From the NCBI GenBank assembly GCA_022013205.1, contig JAKLQT010000209.1:1-15791 (forward strand): a stretch of DNA of 15,791 nucleotides. The letters run 5' to 3'. The notes below the pieces were generated by a model. That model saw only the letters and a list, made by a program, of their open reading frames with translations. It ran no database searches and was not told the origin of the DNA. Shown here in pieces: positions 15,754 to 15,791 of the stretch. This stretch comes from Candidatus Omnitrophota bacterium. Its GTDB lineage: Bacteria; Omnitrophota; Gorgyraeia; B26-G9. Numbering within the stretch: the stretch's first letter is position 1; every line of letters starts with the position of its first letter. The position numbers and the translations under genes are program-made.

Positions 15754-15791
15754 GCCCAGAGTTCTCCCATGTTTTCCAGGGAGCTTTTCCC
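15746..15791 (-). CDS. rfbF: Partial glucose-1-phosphate cytidylyltransferase (RfbF/DdhA), C-terminal 14 residues
   Basis: One frame entering from the right edge encodes GKAPWKTWENSGHG followed by TAA (15746-15748). The GKAPWKTWE element is the characteristic C-terminal end of RfbF, the enzyme making CDP-glucose from CTP and glucose-1-phosphate, and an rfbF-rfbG overlap is the expected gene order. The stop overlaps the rfbG start by 8 bases. The fragment is short, so the assignment rests on this motif plus the position next to rfbG. Confidence 0.78.
   Translation of the reverse strand, partial: GKAPWKTWENSGHG

Overview
The window is a dense polysaccharide (O-antigen or capsule type) biosynthesis locus from a Gram-negative-type bacterium. 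All thirteen complete genes and both partial genes lie on the minus strand. The genes abut, overlap by 4 to 8 bases or are separated by at most about 33 bases, so transcription runs from position 15791 towards 1, apparently as one long polycistron. I see no internal terminator, tRNA, rRNA, CRISPR array, insertion sequence or transposase. The sequence is AT-rich by eye. The gene style would fit an uncultivated phylum such as Omnitrophota, but this taxonomic guess is weak and rests on no marker gene.

Right part (15791 to 9448), in transcription order: the last 14 codons of a glucose-1-phosphate cytidylyltransferase (RfbF); a CDP-glucose 4,6-dehydratase (RfbG); a class I PLP aminotransferase; a thiamine-pyrophosphate enzyme of the acetolactate-synthase superfamily; an extended-SDR reductase/epimerase; and an iron-sulfur PMP-dependent 3-dehydrase (RfbH/E1). 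RfbF, RfbG and RfbH form the known route to CDP-4-keto-3,6-dideoxyglucose. A TPP enzyme plus an SDR next to them is the arrangement expected for yersiniose-type branched sugars. In that pathway YerE adds a two-carbon unit from pyruvate to C4 and YerF reduces it. The aminotransferase is not part of the textbook pathway.

Middle part (9439 to 5132): a GT2 glycosyltransferase; a GDP-fucose-synthase/ColC-type epimerase-reductase; a ColD-type PLP 3-dehydratase; and a GT-B glycosyltransferase of the CgeB type. The ColD-like protein has histidine in place of the PLP lysine and no iron-sulfur cysteines. With the ColC-like neighbour it suggests a second 3,6-dideoxyhexose, a GDP-colitose-like sugar. The required GDP-mannose 4,6-dehydratase is not in the window.

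Left part (5100 to 1): a B12-binding radical SAM enzyme with a C-terminal zinc-ribbon-like cysteine set; a Wzx-type flippase; an RfbV-like GT2 transferase; a DUF268 methyltransferase-like protein; and the first 36 codons of a membrane protein that runs off the window.

The working model is that two nucleotide-activated dideoxy sugars, one branched and CDP-linked and one GDP-linked, are made here, transferred by three glycosyltransferases and possibly modified by the radical SAM and DUF268 proteins. The lipid-linked repeat is then flipped by Wzx. No Wzy polymerase, RfbI/E3 reductase or priming transferase is visible in the window.
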